Assembly: GCF_026745355.1 (NCBI RefSeq)
Contig: NC_079210.1
Coordinates: forward strand, 21,406,483-21,470,482
DNA length: 64,000 nt
Direction of reading: 5' to 3'
Source of the DNA: Beta vulgaris subsp. vulgaris
Taxonomy: Eukaryota; Streptophyta; Magnoliopsida; Caryophyllales; Amaranthaceae
The notes under the pieces were generated by a model, which worked only from the letters and a program-made list of their open reading frames with translations, had not been told where the DNA came from and did not search any database. The stretch's first letter is position 1. Each line of letters opens with the position of its first letter. The position numbers were made by a program, and so were the translations under genes. Below, piece by piece: positions 35,022 through 44,946 of this stretch.

Positions 35022-35907
35022 TTAAACTTAGAGAAGTCAGTGTTTAGGTCCAAAATCGCACCCACCCTCTTCCTTTTTCTAATAGTCAAATCACCCTCTT
35101 CTTCACTCTAAAGGCCGGGGTGTATGTATTTCATCTCCACTCTCTTCATACTCACTGATGTTACCTTCTTCAAGGATGGGGGAGGTTCGAGGCTTGGCAC
35201 ACTTGTTGAGCACCAAAAAGACCTACTGCTGCTTGTTCTTGCAGCTCTTTTGCAATTCTCAGCAACTTATTATTGCACTCCCTAAACCTATTCCTAGCTA
35301 TTCTGAACTCATCATCACTAGTAGAGACTCGGGGATCTCAAAAACAACATCTTCACCTTCTAACTCCTCTATCTCAATCAGGAAATCTTCACTGTATAGG
35401 TCACCTCCTCATACCTACTACTCGCACCATCATAACTAAAATCATCACTGTTAGGGCCATTTAGATCTTTCAATGGGATTGGACTGTCTAGCCTTGGATC
35501 CTCCCATTCATAACTGTCAATGAAGTTTGTATCAATAGGCTCAGTACATTGAATGGATGGTGGTGAAGACTATTTGGGTGGTGGTGAAGGTTGTGTGGGT
35601 GGTGAAGGCTGCGTGTGTGGTTTTTTTGGTCCAGTTGATTTTTTATTTTATTTTAGTAGGTGGGGATGATGGCTTAGGAGGTGGTGGAGGTGAAGTTTGA
35701 GAAGGTTGCATTTGCTTAGGGTTCTATGTGCTTACTTTAGGAGAGGAGTCAAAGGATGATTGATTTTTGGTGCTTGCTGATGTGGAAGATTTTATTGGTG
35801 ATATTGTAGAATATGATAATCTTTTATTCCTTGTGGGTATCAGTTTCTGAGCTGGGCTTTTGGCCTTTTCAGTTGAGGTTTTGGGCTCACTTTGCAAAGA
35901 CTGAAAA

Positions 35908-37390
35908 CACTAGTAGAATAATTACTTATTGTTGCGGTAGTGTTGCTGTGATTTTACCCATACGCAGCAATATATCACGTAAAAAGAAAAGAAAAATATA
36001 AAATAGACATATTGTTGCGGTTTCGGTAGCCGAAACTTAAGTTGACTTTCTGACCAACTGTATTGCTGCACTTTTCAGTCAGAACCACAACAATATATTA
36101 AAATATTAATTTTCCTATTGTTGCGGTTCCTACAAAAACCACAGCAATAGGATGTTTTAAAATAAAATGCACGGCCCAATTAGGGTTTTATTCCTTCTTC
36201 CTTGTTACAACTCCCAATCGTTTTTAAACCCTCTATCCTCACTCTCTCTCCTCTCTCTCCCTCTCATTTCCTCCTCATCAGTAAAAGAAAGTACTACGTT
36301 CTCCTCACTCTATCTCTCCTTTCTCTCTCCTCACTCTCTGTCATCTCCTCCTCATCGACCTAAACCCTAAAACCAAACCGCTGTAATTTTTTCTACTACT
36401 CATCATCGTCGTCTGGAAGATGACTTGCGTCGCCTCGAATTTCAGTCGCAAACATGTCTCCTTCGCGAAGAAGGCCAGTCTTATGACTGACGAACTTACG
36501 ATTTCTCCAAAGCAGCGTGTAAGGTCGGTCGCATCTCTCCATCAACGTTGTTCGCATTCGCTCGCATATCTCCATCGTTCATCTCCGGCGTTCGAACGTG
36601 GTCTCTGTACCAATCAACGTGGTTTGTTCATCTCCATCAACGTGGTCTATGTACTGATCGTTGGCATCAACGTGGTGGTTCTTTTGCATTCCGTTTGTCT
36701 CCACCACTGCCGAGTTGTTTATATTGGTTTCAAGATCTAATGATATTTTCCCTTTTTTCTTGTATATCTCTATTTTTTTCTCTTTCATTTTTTAAATTTT
36801 TTTCTTGTTATTCTGTTTTAATTTTTTTTATTTTGTAATTAGGGTTTGTAAAATATTATTTTTATTGAATATATTGCAGTTTGGGTTAGTTAATTTTGTG
36901 TTGTTATTGTATTGCAATAGTATCCTTGGATTTAAAAATGTTTATATTATAATTGTATTATAACTACCAAAAATTTACGCCTTGAGTAATGAAAAAAAAA
37001 ATTACCTGCTTTGCTTATATTGCTGCGGTTTTGGGAAGAAACTGCAGCAATATACCTGTATTTTTAATAATTGAAAAAATACATATTGTTGCAATTTTTT
37101 CAAACTTTTTGGTGGTTCTGTATTTTTAATATTGAAAAAATATATATTGTTGCGGTTTTCCCAAATTTTTTGGTGGTTGTAAATATTTCAAAACATCCAA
37201 CATGTCATCTCATCACAATTGGTTAAATAGAAACGAGCAACTGCTGATAGTAAATGTGACAAGAATGCGCATCACTAGCATAATATCATTATTGACACCT
37301 CGTCATTTTTCTTTTAATTCTTCGTCATATCAGTTTGTTTAAATATATTTAGCAAAATTTCTATATGTAGTTTTACTTTATATACTAGTG
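35908..37390. mobile_element. CACTA-type non-autonomous element
   Basis: Left end CACTAGTAGAATAATTAC; right end, on the minus strand, CACTAGTATATAAAG. Subterminal copies of TATTGTTGCGGTTT and its complement occur at 35930-36150 and 37015-37170, the usual CACTA arrangement. The flanking triplets are AAA and GAA. No transposase is present. The right border is less certain than the left. Confidence 0.6.
36165..36740 (+). other. Gene-like segment carried by the CACTA element
   Basis: GGCCCAATTAGGGTTTTA (site-II/telo-box-like promoter text) is followed by ~200 bp of TCTCTC-rich leader, a second AAACCCTAAAACC, and an ATG at 36420 opening a 106-codon frame (MTCVASNFSRKHVSFAKK...). The frame has no family I recognise and contains a repeated INVV/NQRG-like text. 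It may be a captured promoter and first exon of a host gene. Confidence 0.4.
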
Positions 37391-38627
37391 GAAAAAAAGT
37401 GGATTTGTCACTTGATAACTAATCCGGTTAGCCCAAATCGGATTAGTTAAATTCAATAGATACGGTCCATATGTAGAACTGCATTGGTATTTATGCTTCA
37501 AATTTTAACGTGGCCTAGTAGTGATCCAATCCAACTTAACATTTCCTCATTTCTCTCTCACTCATCATTCTCTTCCCTCCACTGTCTCTCTCTCGGTTTT
37601 GTTTGGTTGGAAGGATTTAGATGGAAAACAAAGGAAAGGAAAGGTTTAAACAAACTTTCTCATGTTTGGTAAAAGAAAATAAGAAGGGTTTGATTGGAAA
37701 GGAGAGGAAGTAGAAGAGGAAAGTAATACTCTTAAATCCTTATTTTCCTTTCCTCTCAAAATCGGAGAAATTTGACAGGAAATACAACTAACAACCTTTT
37801 ACCCATGTTTTTTTTATGTCCTTCCTTTTCTTTCATTTAATAATGATAACCAAACATGTAATTCCTCTCAAATCCATCAATTTTACCAAACATTGGAAAC
37901 TACAACTACCTTCTTTTCTCTTCTTTTCCTTTTTATTCTTTTCTCTTCCTTTCTTTTCCCTTCCTTTACTAGAAAAAATACCAAACAAAGTGGAAGTAAC
38001 CTCCTCTAGAAATCTCTCAGCCCCTCGGCGTTCATCTTACCAACACTTCTCCTCTCATCCCTCGTCCTTCATCTTCGTCACTGCACATTCTGGGTTTTCG
38101 TTTTTTGTTACCGATTTTTGTTTCGTATTGTAATCTCTTTCTAATTCCACATTGAAGTTGATATTTTTTGCTATTTTCTTTTCTTTTGTAATTTGCAGAT
38201 CTAGGTCAAAATTATTTCTTTGCAATTACACTGAAAGAATTGATTATCGTTTAACTTCTCTATTTTTTCGTTTGATTTCATTTTCATTTATGTCACCGTT
38301 TTTTGTATTTTCGTTCAATTTAATTTTTGGTTGATTTTCTTTAAAATAAAGGCTTTGTAATTTCTTTCAATTTTAGGGTTTATGTTCATCCTCATCTGTT
38401 TATTTTAATGTATGTAATTTGGGTTTAATATTGGTTTTTTTGTTCAAATGTTTAGTATACATATTATGTTCTTTTTAACATATTATGTTTTGTATTTTAC
38501 TCTTCCTCCTGCTATGCAACATAAAATATTCGAATCTACTCTTTCATAGCAAAAATTTCATGAAACCCTAACCCTAATTTAAATCGAAATTTCTCTGATA
38601 AACACCCCCTTTATCTTTCAAATTCTT
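37391..38627. other. Unassigned region with a probable small foldback MITE
   Basis: At about 37589-37995 TTTGTTTGGTTGGAAGG is mirrored by CCAAACAAAGTGG, with GGAAAGGAAAGG / CCTTTCCTTTCC text between, as in hAT-type MITEs. Downstream, CT-rich leader-like DNA and a TTTGTAATTTGCAG|AT acceptor-like site (about 38185-38200) resemble an untranslated exon-intron, but no coding exon follows. Confidence 0.35.
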
Positions 38628-39217
38628 AGGGCTTGAGCTTCCGACTTGCCACTACTGAGGGCGAAGACCATTTTTTGCACTTTGTTGTACTTGGCCTCTG
38701 CTCCTCTGAAAGCGTGACTGATGAAGTAGACCAGGTGTTGTTTTCTCTCCTTTTCGTTCACCAAGACTACGCGAAGCGCATATTTTGAGATTGCCTGATA
38801 AATGAACAATGCTTCCCTCGAAAAGGAGGATATAAGATTTGGGATGGTTGAAAGGTGTTTTTTGAGGGAGACGAAGGCCTGTTCGGCTTCATCGTCCCAA
38901 ACAGACTCTTTTCTTTTTAGAGCTTTGAAGAAGAACAAGCTCTTATCTGCCGACCGAGAGAGGAAGCGGCCGAGTGTAGCTAAGCAGCCGGTTAGGTGCT
39001 GCACTTCTCGCACGTTCCGAGGAGATTTCGTCGTGGCGTCCGAGAAGGTTTTCACTTCGCTTTCTGCCATGGACCATCTAAACCAGCCCGGTTGTAGTCC
39101 GGACATTAGAGCGGCAAAGGCTACCACATCTTGTAGATCTGAGACTTTCAATGATTCTTCATTGAATCTCTTGATGTAGTCGTCCAAACTCTCATTCTTC
39201 TCTTGTCTGACCCCCAT
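38618..39217 (-). pseudogene. In-frame fusion of gypsy gag to the RT-RNase H region (199 codons)
   Basis: Residues 1-~57 are retrotransposon gag (ESLDDYIKRFNEESLKVSD, AALMSGLQPGWFRWSMAE). From ~65 on the text is the RT connection and RNase H start (REVQHLTGCLATLGRFLSRS, WDDEAEQAFVSLKKHLSTI, AEAKYNKVQKMVFAL). No stop occurs in 199 codons across the junction. A one-base insertion then shifts the RNase H frame (LVVASRKLKP becomes LSSGKSEAQA) just before the element ends. The deleted part would contain the rest of gag, protease and most of RT. A spliced or deleted non-autonomous family member is the likeliest origin. Confidence 0.82.
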
Positions 39218-39235
39218 GAGGTGGAGGCTGGTCTT

Positions 39236-39574
39236 CTAATGTCTGATCCCACCTACGAACAGATCAATGAACAAGTCCTCTAGTATCGAGAAATCAGTAA
39301 TGATTCCGGTGGGACGTTCTTGGAACCAGCTCAAGGCAAGGCCCTTGAGTGTGGTGGGGAAGAAACGACACCATGTGGCTTCGCAGGTGGTCTGCACACT
39401 CATTTGAGCCTTGTAAGTGCCATGTGATTGTCTGGGTCGGTTAGGCCGGCGAATTTCTTGATGAGGGGGTTCTCGATTTTTACGGGAGTAGGAGTTTCCA
39501 AGATTTCCTTGCTGAACGGGACCATGAACTTGAGACCGACGCTGTTCAGTCGACGGGGTTTGGAGTGAGTTCAA
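39236..39574 (-). pseudogene. Gypsy gag, central part
   Basis: Contains TTLKGLALSWFQERPTGIIT and EDLFIDLFVGGIRH, the conserved W-containing core of the retrotransposon gag domain (usually LKGAALRWF..LP...I.SW..L...F...F). Connected to the next gag part by a frame change at ~39230. The N-terminal side is noisy and ends near the CACTA insertion at 39646. Confidence 0.75.
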
Positions 39575-39645
39575 TCACCCTGCCCCTAGCTTTCTTGTTT
39601 AGGATGTACCGAGCATCATATCCTTGGTTGAGGCGCTTGTGGTTA

Positions 39646-40897
39646 CACTAGTGGAAAAATGAAGAAGGGCTGCGCTGAAAAAGCCCTGTAGGGCTGCGCT
39701 GAAAAAGGCCTGTAGGGCTGCGCTTTTTGACAGCAGCCCTTTCAATAGCAGACCTTCACTTTTTAAGTAGGGCTGCGCTAGACAAGCGCAGCCCTTCAAG
39801 CTTAGAAGGGCTGTGCTTTTTAGGTAAAAGCGCAACCCTTCCAAGCTAGAAGGGCTGCGCTTTTACCTAAAAAGCGCAGCCCTTTTTTATTTTTTTTTCG
39901 ACATTTTTTTACTAGTAATCTCACATTTTCTGAATTTTGACATTTGCATTAAACTTTAAAGTAACCATCAATCTAAGAGAAAATTACATTAAGAGAAGAT
40001 ATTAAGATCTACATGCAACTAAACCCAATATACAGAAGAGAAGAATTATAGATCTACAATGCAACTAAACCCAAAACAAACTAAAAAGAACGAAATGAAA
40101 AGGAACAAAAACTAATATACAGAAGAGAAGAAATTATAGATCTGAAAATACAAGAACATTAATCAAAACAAAGATTAAGAAATTATAGATCTAAAAATAC
40201 AAGAACTACCTCCAAACATTAACCTAATAATGTTTAAATACATAAAACAAAACCCTGATACATAATTAAGGAAAAAAAAAATTGGAAAAACTTAAAATGC
40301 CTATTTGGAGCCTTAAACAAACTCGGATGGCTCAAAAAGGAGTAATTCACCTAATACATAATTAACCTAATAATGTTTGACTCGTTGGCCCGTTCCGCTT
40401 CCGAAAATGTATCACAATAGGCAATCGGACTCGGTCGGCATGATTAGTGCAAATCATTTCATGCTTTTTGTCGTAACTTTTCTGGGAGTTTTTGAGAGAG
40501 AAGAGAGGATGAGAGATGAGAGAGAAGGAGGAAAGGGAGGAGGGACCTGAGAGAAGGAGGAAAAGGGAGGAGGGACGTGAGAGAGGAGAGAGAATAAGGG
40601 ATAATATATTTGACGAAGCCCGCTTAATATTTGAAGCCCGCGAGTTTTTTATTTCAATTTTTTTTTTTTTTTAAGAAGGGATGCGTTTTTTTCAAAAGCG
40701 CAGCCCTACATAACAGAAGGGCTGCACTTTTTAAAAAAGCGCAGCCCTTCTTACATACAGAAGTCCAAAAGCGCAGCCCTACTAAGTGAAGGGCTACGCT
40801 TTTCTTCAAAAGCGCAGCCCTTCTGCTATGTAGGGTTGCGCTTTTGAAGAAAAGCGCAACCCTTCCTGCGTTGCCCTTCCTTTTTTTCCCCCTAGTG
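39646..40897. mobile_element. CACTA-type MITE inserted in gypsy gag
   Basis: Left CACTAGTGGAAAAATG, right (minus strand) CACTAGGGGGAAAAAAAGG. Both sides carry dense copies of AAGGGCTGCGCTTTT and its complement, forming perfect local hairpins (39655-39890, 40670-40865). The central 0.7 kb is AT-rich and non-coding. Flanking triplets are TTA and TTG, a 3-bp duplication with one change. Confidence 0.85.
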
Positions 40898-40924
40898 TTG
40901 AGAAAATGACTAGCGTCTTCAGGC

Positions 40925-41398
40925 TTACGCCCGGGATCTTCCCTTAGGGACTTCGAGATGTGGGTCTCTTCCCCTTAATGAGCCGATCCTTGACGAGCCG
41001 GCCATGATGTCCATTATGCTACACTGTAGAGTATGGTGAAGCTGAGCCGCAATGAGAGCAGATGTCCATTGCGAACAGTGGTTTGGGGTCAACCCGCCAC
41101 ATCTGTTGAGAAGGTGACTAATGGTCTCCTTGAGATAATTCCTTGTTGGGGTTCGTGGTTTGGACCGTGGGAGACCGTAGGGCAGGGGACGGTGCCTTGC
41201 TGAATCTCCTATGGTGTGAATGCAAAGGTCCCCTTTCGGACCTCTGGGCTTGGGTAGAAGTTGTTTGCTACGAGTATTCTTGGTTGGGGCCATTGTTGAG
41301 TAACAATGACACGAGTTGTTGCTGAATAGCAAGTGAGGTGAATTTTGTTGAGTGCTGGCGAAGTAACTTTCTATACTCTTCCCCACATACGGTGCCAA
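40925..41398 (-). pseudogene. Gypsy gag N-terminal region
   Basis: Open for 157 codons from just inside the PBS-like site. Low-complexity, proline- and threonine-rich, without motifs except a possible start MAPTKNTRSKQLLPKPRG. It is assigned by position between the 5' LTR/PBS and the gag core, not by similarity. Confidence 0.5.
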
Positions 41399-41399
41399 A

Positions 41400-41822
41400 C
41401 TGTTTTTGTCCTGAAATTGAGTATGTCAAGGTTTGCTGATTAGGTATTGTACGTACACCAAATTCCTGCAAAAGACAATGTTAGACTGCTCGGAGGTAGG
41501 TTCGGGATAGCCTCTCTGACCCACTAGTATGTTGATGACTAAGCTACAGAAACATTCTATGGTTTGTTAGGTAAGAATTCAATACCTGCTCATTAATGAG
41601 GCAACTGGTATTTATAGTGCTCTGGAGCCTCCAGCTAGAAACCACTTATTTGAGGTTGCTTCCTGTGACCAGGTGACAAGATTACCTATTGGGGCTTCTC
41701 TCCTTCAATAAATTTTTCATACCACCTTTCTTTGTTATTTCCTACGATCTTCTCATATTTTCCTCCAATCGTACCACAATTTTCTCACATGCTCAATGAT
41801 AGAGTTACGATCTGATAAAAAC
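41400..41822 (-). mobile_element. 5' LTR of the gypsy derivative
   Basis: Plus-strand ends TGTTTTTGTCC and GATAAAAACCA are imperfect inverted repeats with TG..CA. On the minus strand a TATA box (CACTATAAATACC, about 41604-41618) precedes the end of the LTR. The PBS-like sequence lies directly inside. Confidence 0.7.
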
Positions 41823-42241
41823 CATCCGCATCAAAATTGTTCTAAAGAATCAGAACAATCGATGTCAGATACAAATTAAAAACTTCATATGCCACTATTA
41901 AATAATTATATAAGCATTCTTGGCTATGAAAGAAAACTTTTACAAAAACTGACTGTCGCTCTTTAGTATTATCATCAATGTCGCTTTTTGAATGCACTCT
42001 AACTGCGCAAATTGTACTATCTCGAATAAATTTACCCATGTTCCTTATAATATCTTTACGATTTCCTTCCAACGGACCATTATTATAAAACTCAACCTCA
42101 AACTTTTTTTTCTCCTTATAGTATAGCCATATTCTTGCACTTGTTGACACCTCTTGGTTTTGCGTCAGGATTTTGACTCCATTTACTTTCCACAATAGTG
42201 GTTGATACTTTAAAAACAAAGTAAGAAATTTTTATACACAC
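41823..42241 (-). pseudogene. Orphan coding-like exon between two LTR elements
   Basis: An uninterrupted ~105-codon frame with ordinary protein composition: LLWKVNGVKILTQNQEVSTS, then KKKFEVEFYNNGPLEGN, KFIRDSTICAVRVHSKSD and RQSVFVKVFFHSQECL. It is preceded by TTTCTTACTTTGTTTTTAAAG, a possible acceptor. I do not recognise the family. Both borders coincide with LTR ends, so this may be the last visible piece of a host gene broken by insertions, or a captured fragment. Confidence 0.45.
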
Positions 42242-44549
42242 ACATCAACCCTCACTTTCGAGCAGCTAGCTAATTACACTTAACATTCATAAATCTCATA
42301 ACACTTAATAACCTCGAATTTACATTCACTCGCAGCAGAAACATAATCTATAAAATGATCCTGGACCTGTGGGTCAGGGCCCATAACAAAATAACCTCAA
42401 ACCATATATCATACTATAAAATACTTTACTCGACTCCTAAACAAAGAATATTTTATATTCGAATAAATATTTGAATGCTTCTAGCTACAACATGAGAATC
42501 ATTAATCTAACTACAAATTAACAACCAAACTCTTCCCTTTTGATCCATTTCGAGCTTCCAACACGAACCTGCAATCACAGAGGAGAATACAAAAAAAAAA
42601 CTTAAATGAGCGAAAAACTCAGTAACTTTACTTTAGCCCGTGAAAACAATTTTGGTTCGTAAACATTTTTCATATCACATACAAACTTGATAATTGTTCG
42701 GAAAATAAGAGTTATTTAGAAAGTTTGAGTAATAAAAATGAATGGTAATTGTTGTTATTCTCGTTATTGTTATGAGGTGATTGTTGGAGAATCCCTATGG
42801 AGATGTATATAAATATGCTTCAAGTTGAGATGAGATCAAGCTATGATTCTTGGAAGTTGTATATAATTGTTCTTGAGTTTAAGGTAACCTTTATGTTCAG
42901 CAAAATCTATTTGAATGCCCGTGTGTGCGTTATATGAAACTTTTGATATTATATATTGTTTGTAGTCATGGCCATGATTATAGATGCATTGACATGTGTT
43001 TGAGTATAAAATTATATTGATTGATATATAGTACAATTTTGTTCAGTTATTGGAATGTTCGAAAATATTTGTATTTCTTGGCATATGATTTGAATATGAT
43101 AATGAGAAAATGATTTCGAAATTGTTTTGGTTGGCTTAGCTTATGAACTGAAATGAAAAGTGGCAAGGTACAGGTGGAGAAAATTAGTAAAGATATAAGT
43201 TCAATTAAGACCAGAAAAGGTTGGATATTATGTTATGTTATGTTATGTTATGTTATGTTATGAGCATGTACTTGCCAGCATTTTGTGTTAAGTGATTGAG
43301 CTATGCTAGCGATATATTTTTAATAATGACTTATTTTCCGAACAATTATCAAGTTTGTAACTGATATGAAAAATGTTTACGAACCAAAATTATTTTGACG
43401 GGCTGAAGTAAAGTTACTGAGTTTTTCGCTCATTTAAGTTTTTTTTTTTATCTCCTCTATAATTCTGAAGCTCGAAATGGATCAAAAAAAAGAGTTGTTA
43501 GTTAGATTAATGATTCTCATGTTGTAGCTAGAAGCATTCAAATATTTATTCGAATATAAAATGTTTATGAACTAATACCACCTTTATATGCAAAACATTT
43601 TCCTAACCAACTCACATTTTCGATCTCACCTGACAACTCCAATTTCCCATTCTAATTTGCAGAAAAATATATTGAACCACATAATTTATTGAAATCTGAT
43701 TTCATAATTAACTTAAGAAATATTAATACATAGAATAAACCTTAATCCAATCCATTAACTTAAGAGGAACGATACAATCTTTAACTTTACCACAAACAAT
43801 TGATTGATCTGCAATCTTTTAATCAAAGTTTCTAATTTAATTCACCACTATATTTAGACAAATACTATTGTAATAAACGAATATTGGTTTGAAAAATGTT
43901 CTTAACAGCATCAACATAAATTTTGAATTTAGGTTCTTGAAATTCAATAGGAGAAAAGGAAGAAATAGATCTAGGTTATGCCTTGCAAAAGAAACTCAAA
44001 ATCGATCAAAGATCAACAACGACATTGGCGCACCACAGCGGCGTCGGCGCCGGAACACCAACCAAACGACAACAACACAAAAGCAGAGGAGAGAGAAAAT
44101 GGGACTAAAGAACAACCAACGACACCAGCATCGCGACAACATCACCAGTGAAACACGAAGAGATGGTTTGGAGGAGAAAGAGACGCAGGTGACTCCGACG
44201 AGGAGGATAAAGCTTAAGAGAAAATGGAGGAACGGTGGAAAAAGGTCTTGAGTGAAGAAGGGAATTGGGGTTTCAATTTGTCAAAGAGGACACAATAAAT
44301 TGACAAGTAAACACACTTGTGTCTATTCATTATTAAGCCACGAAAGACAAGAAGGAAATGTAATTTTTTTTGTAAAAATAATCTAATTTTAGAATATCCA
44401 ATTTTCAAAATATTTCTAATTTCAAGAATTTCCACAACATAATAAAGAATATGATAATATAATTATCTTTATTGATATTAAAGCTTAATTAGACTAACAA
44501 ACAGAATTAACTTTGCCAAAAGCATGTTTTAAAAACACGGGCTATTACA
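42242..44549 (-). repeat. 3' LTR (2.3 kb) with internal inverted duplication
   Basis: Text at about 42420-42700 (e.g. GAGCGAAAAACTCAGTAACTT) reappears inverted at about 43565-43310 (AAGTTACTGAGTTTTTCGCTC). The 5' LTR carries this block only once, and only in the first orientation. The inverted segment also brings ~600 bp that the 5' LTR lacks, including (TTATG)7. Confidence 0.8.
43228..43262. repeat. (TTATG)7 microsatellite
   Basis: Seven perfect pentanucleotide copies inside the inverted part of the 3' LTR. Confidence 0.9.
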
Positions 44550-44562
44550 ATCTCCCACCCTT
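44550..44562 (-). other. Polypurine tract
   Basis: AAGGGTGGGAGAT immediately before the 3' LTR on the minus strand; primes plus-strand synthesis in LTR elements. Confidence 0.75.
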
Positions 44563-44932
44563 AGAATTAATTTCGTCCTCGAAATTCTAAAATACAAATG
44601 TTTTAGAGTATGTCAAAATGAATAAATTACATAAGACATTTTTAACGAAAATCAAATCATTTCACTTCTTAACTTAACTTCAATCCCTCCAAATATTTGC
44701 TTCCTTAATAAATATTAATATAATTCAATCTTCCTCTTATATCAACTCAAATCTAAAACGCCAATAAAACTTTTCACTTTTGCAAATTTCACACCACTCA
44801 AATTCAATTCTCAATTCTAATTCCTCAATTTTCAACTAACTAATAACCTAAATTAATTTCAAACAATCCCAAATATCTTTGTTAACCTCATATATCATGA
44901 TGCAAAGATCACGACAACTCTAAAACAACCAT

Positions 44933-44944
44933 GCTCGGATACCA
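44933..44944 (-). other. Primer-binding site, initiator tRNA-Met type
   Basis: TGGTATCCGAGC on the minus strand, two bases inside the 5' LTR. It differs at one base from the complement of the initiator tRNA-Met 3' end (TGGTATCAGAGC). Confidence 0.8.
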
Positions 44945-44946
44945 TT

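Larger units (their letters stand above)
31433..35907 (-). mobile_element. Decayed two-gene MULE (MuDR-type transposase plus convergent GRF zinc-finger frame)
   Basis: The left terminus resembles the MULE arms above in style (GGAGTTTTTAACTAGAATAATAC, AT-rich, with TTCTTTTGGAATAATAC). Inside are a plus-strand GRF zinc-finger frame and, facing it, a minus-strand transposase. The right terminus was not found, because a CACTA element begins at 35908 within the N-terminal part of the transposase. Both frames contain nonsense codons. Confidence 0.7.
38628..41822 (-). mobile_element. Gypsy (Tat-like) retrotransposon derivative, truncated at the 3' side
   Basis: Minus orientation: 5' LTR (41822-41400), a PBS-like TTTGGCACCGTATGTGGGGA, gag pieces, then a direct junction of gag to the RT/RNase H boundary, ending at about 38628 inside RNase H. 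No 3' LTR was found. A CACTA MITE splits gag. The protease and most of the reverse transcriptase are absent. Confidence 0.8.

Noticed and set aside
37391..38627. A second CACTA start (ACTAGTGGAAAAAAAG) at 37384
   Set aside because: Lacks the initial C, has no matching right end or subterminal repeats, and overlaps the right end of the preceding element.
39655..40865. Regularly spaced repeats resembling a CRISPR array
   Set aside because: Repeats are inverted pairs at both ends of an element with CACTA termini; a eukaryotic transposon, not CRISPR.
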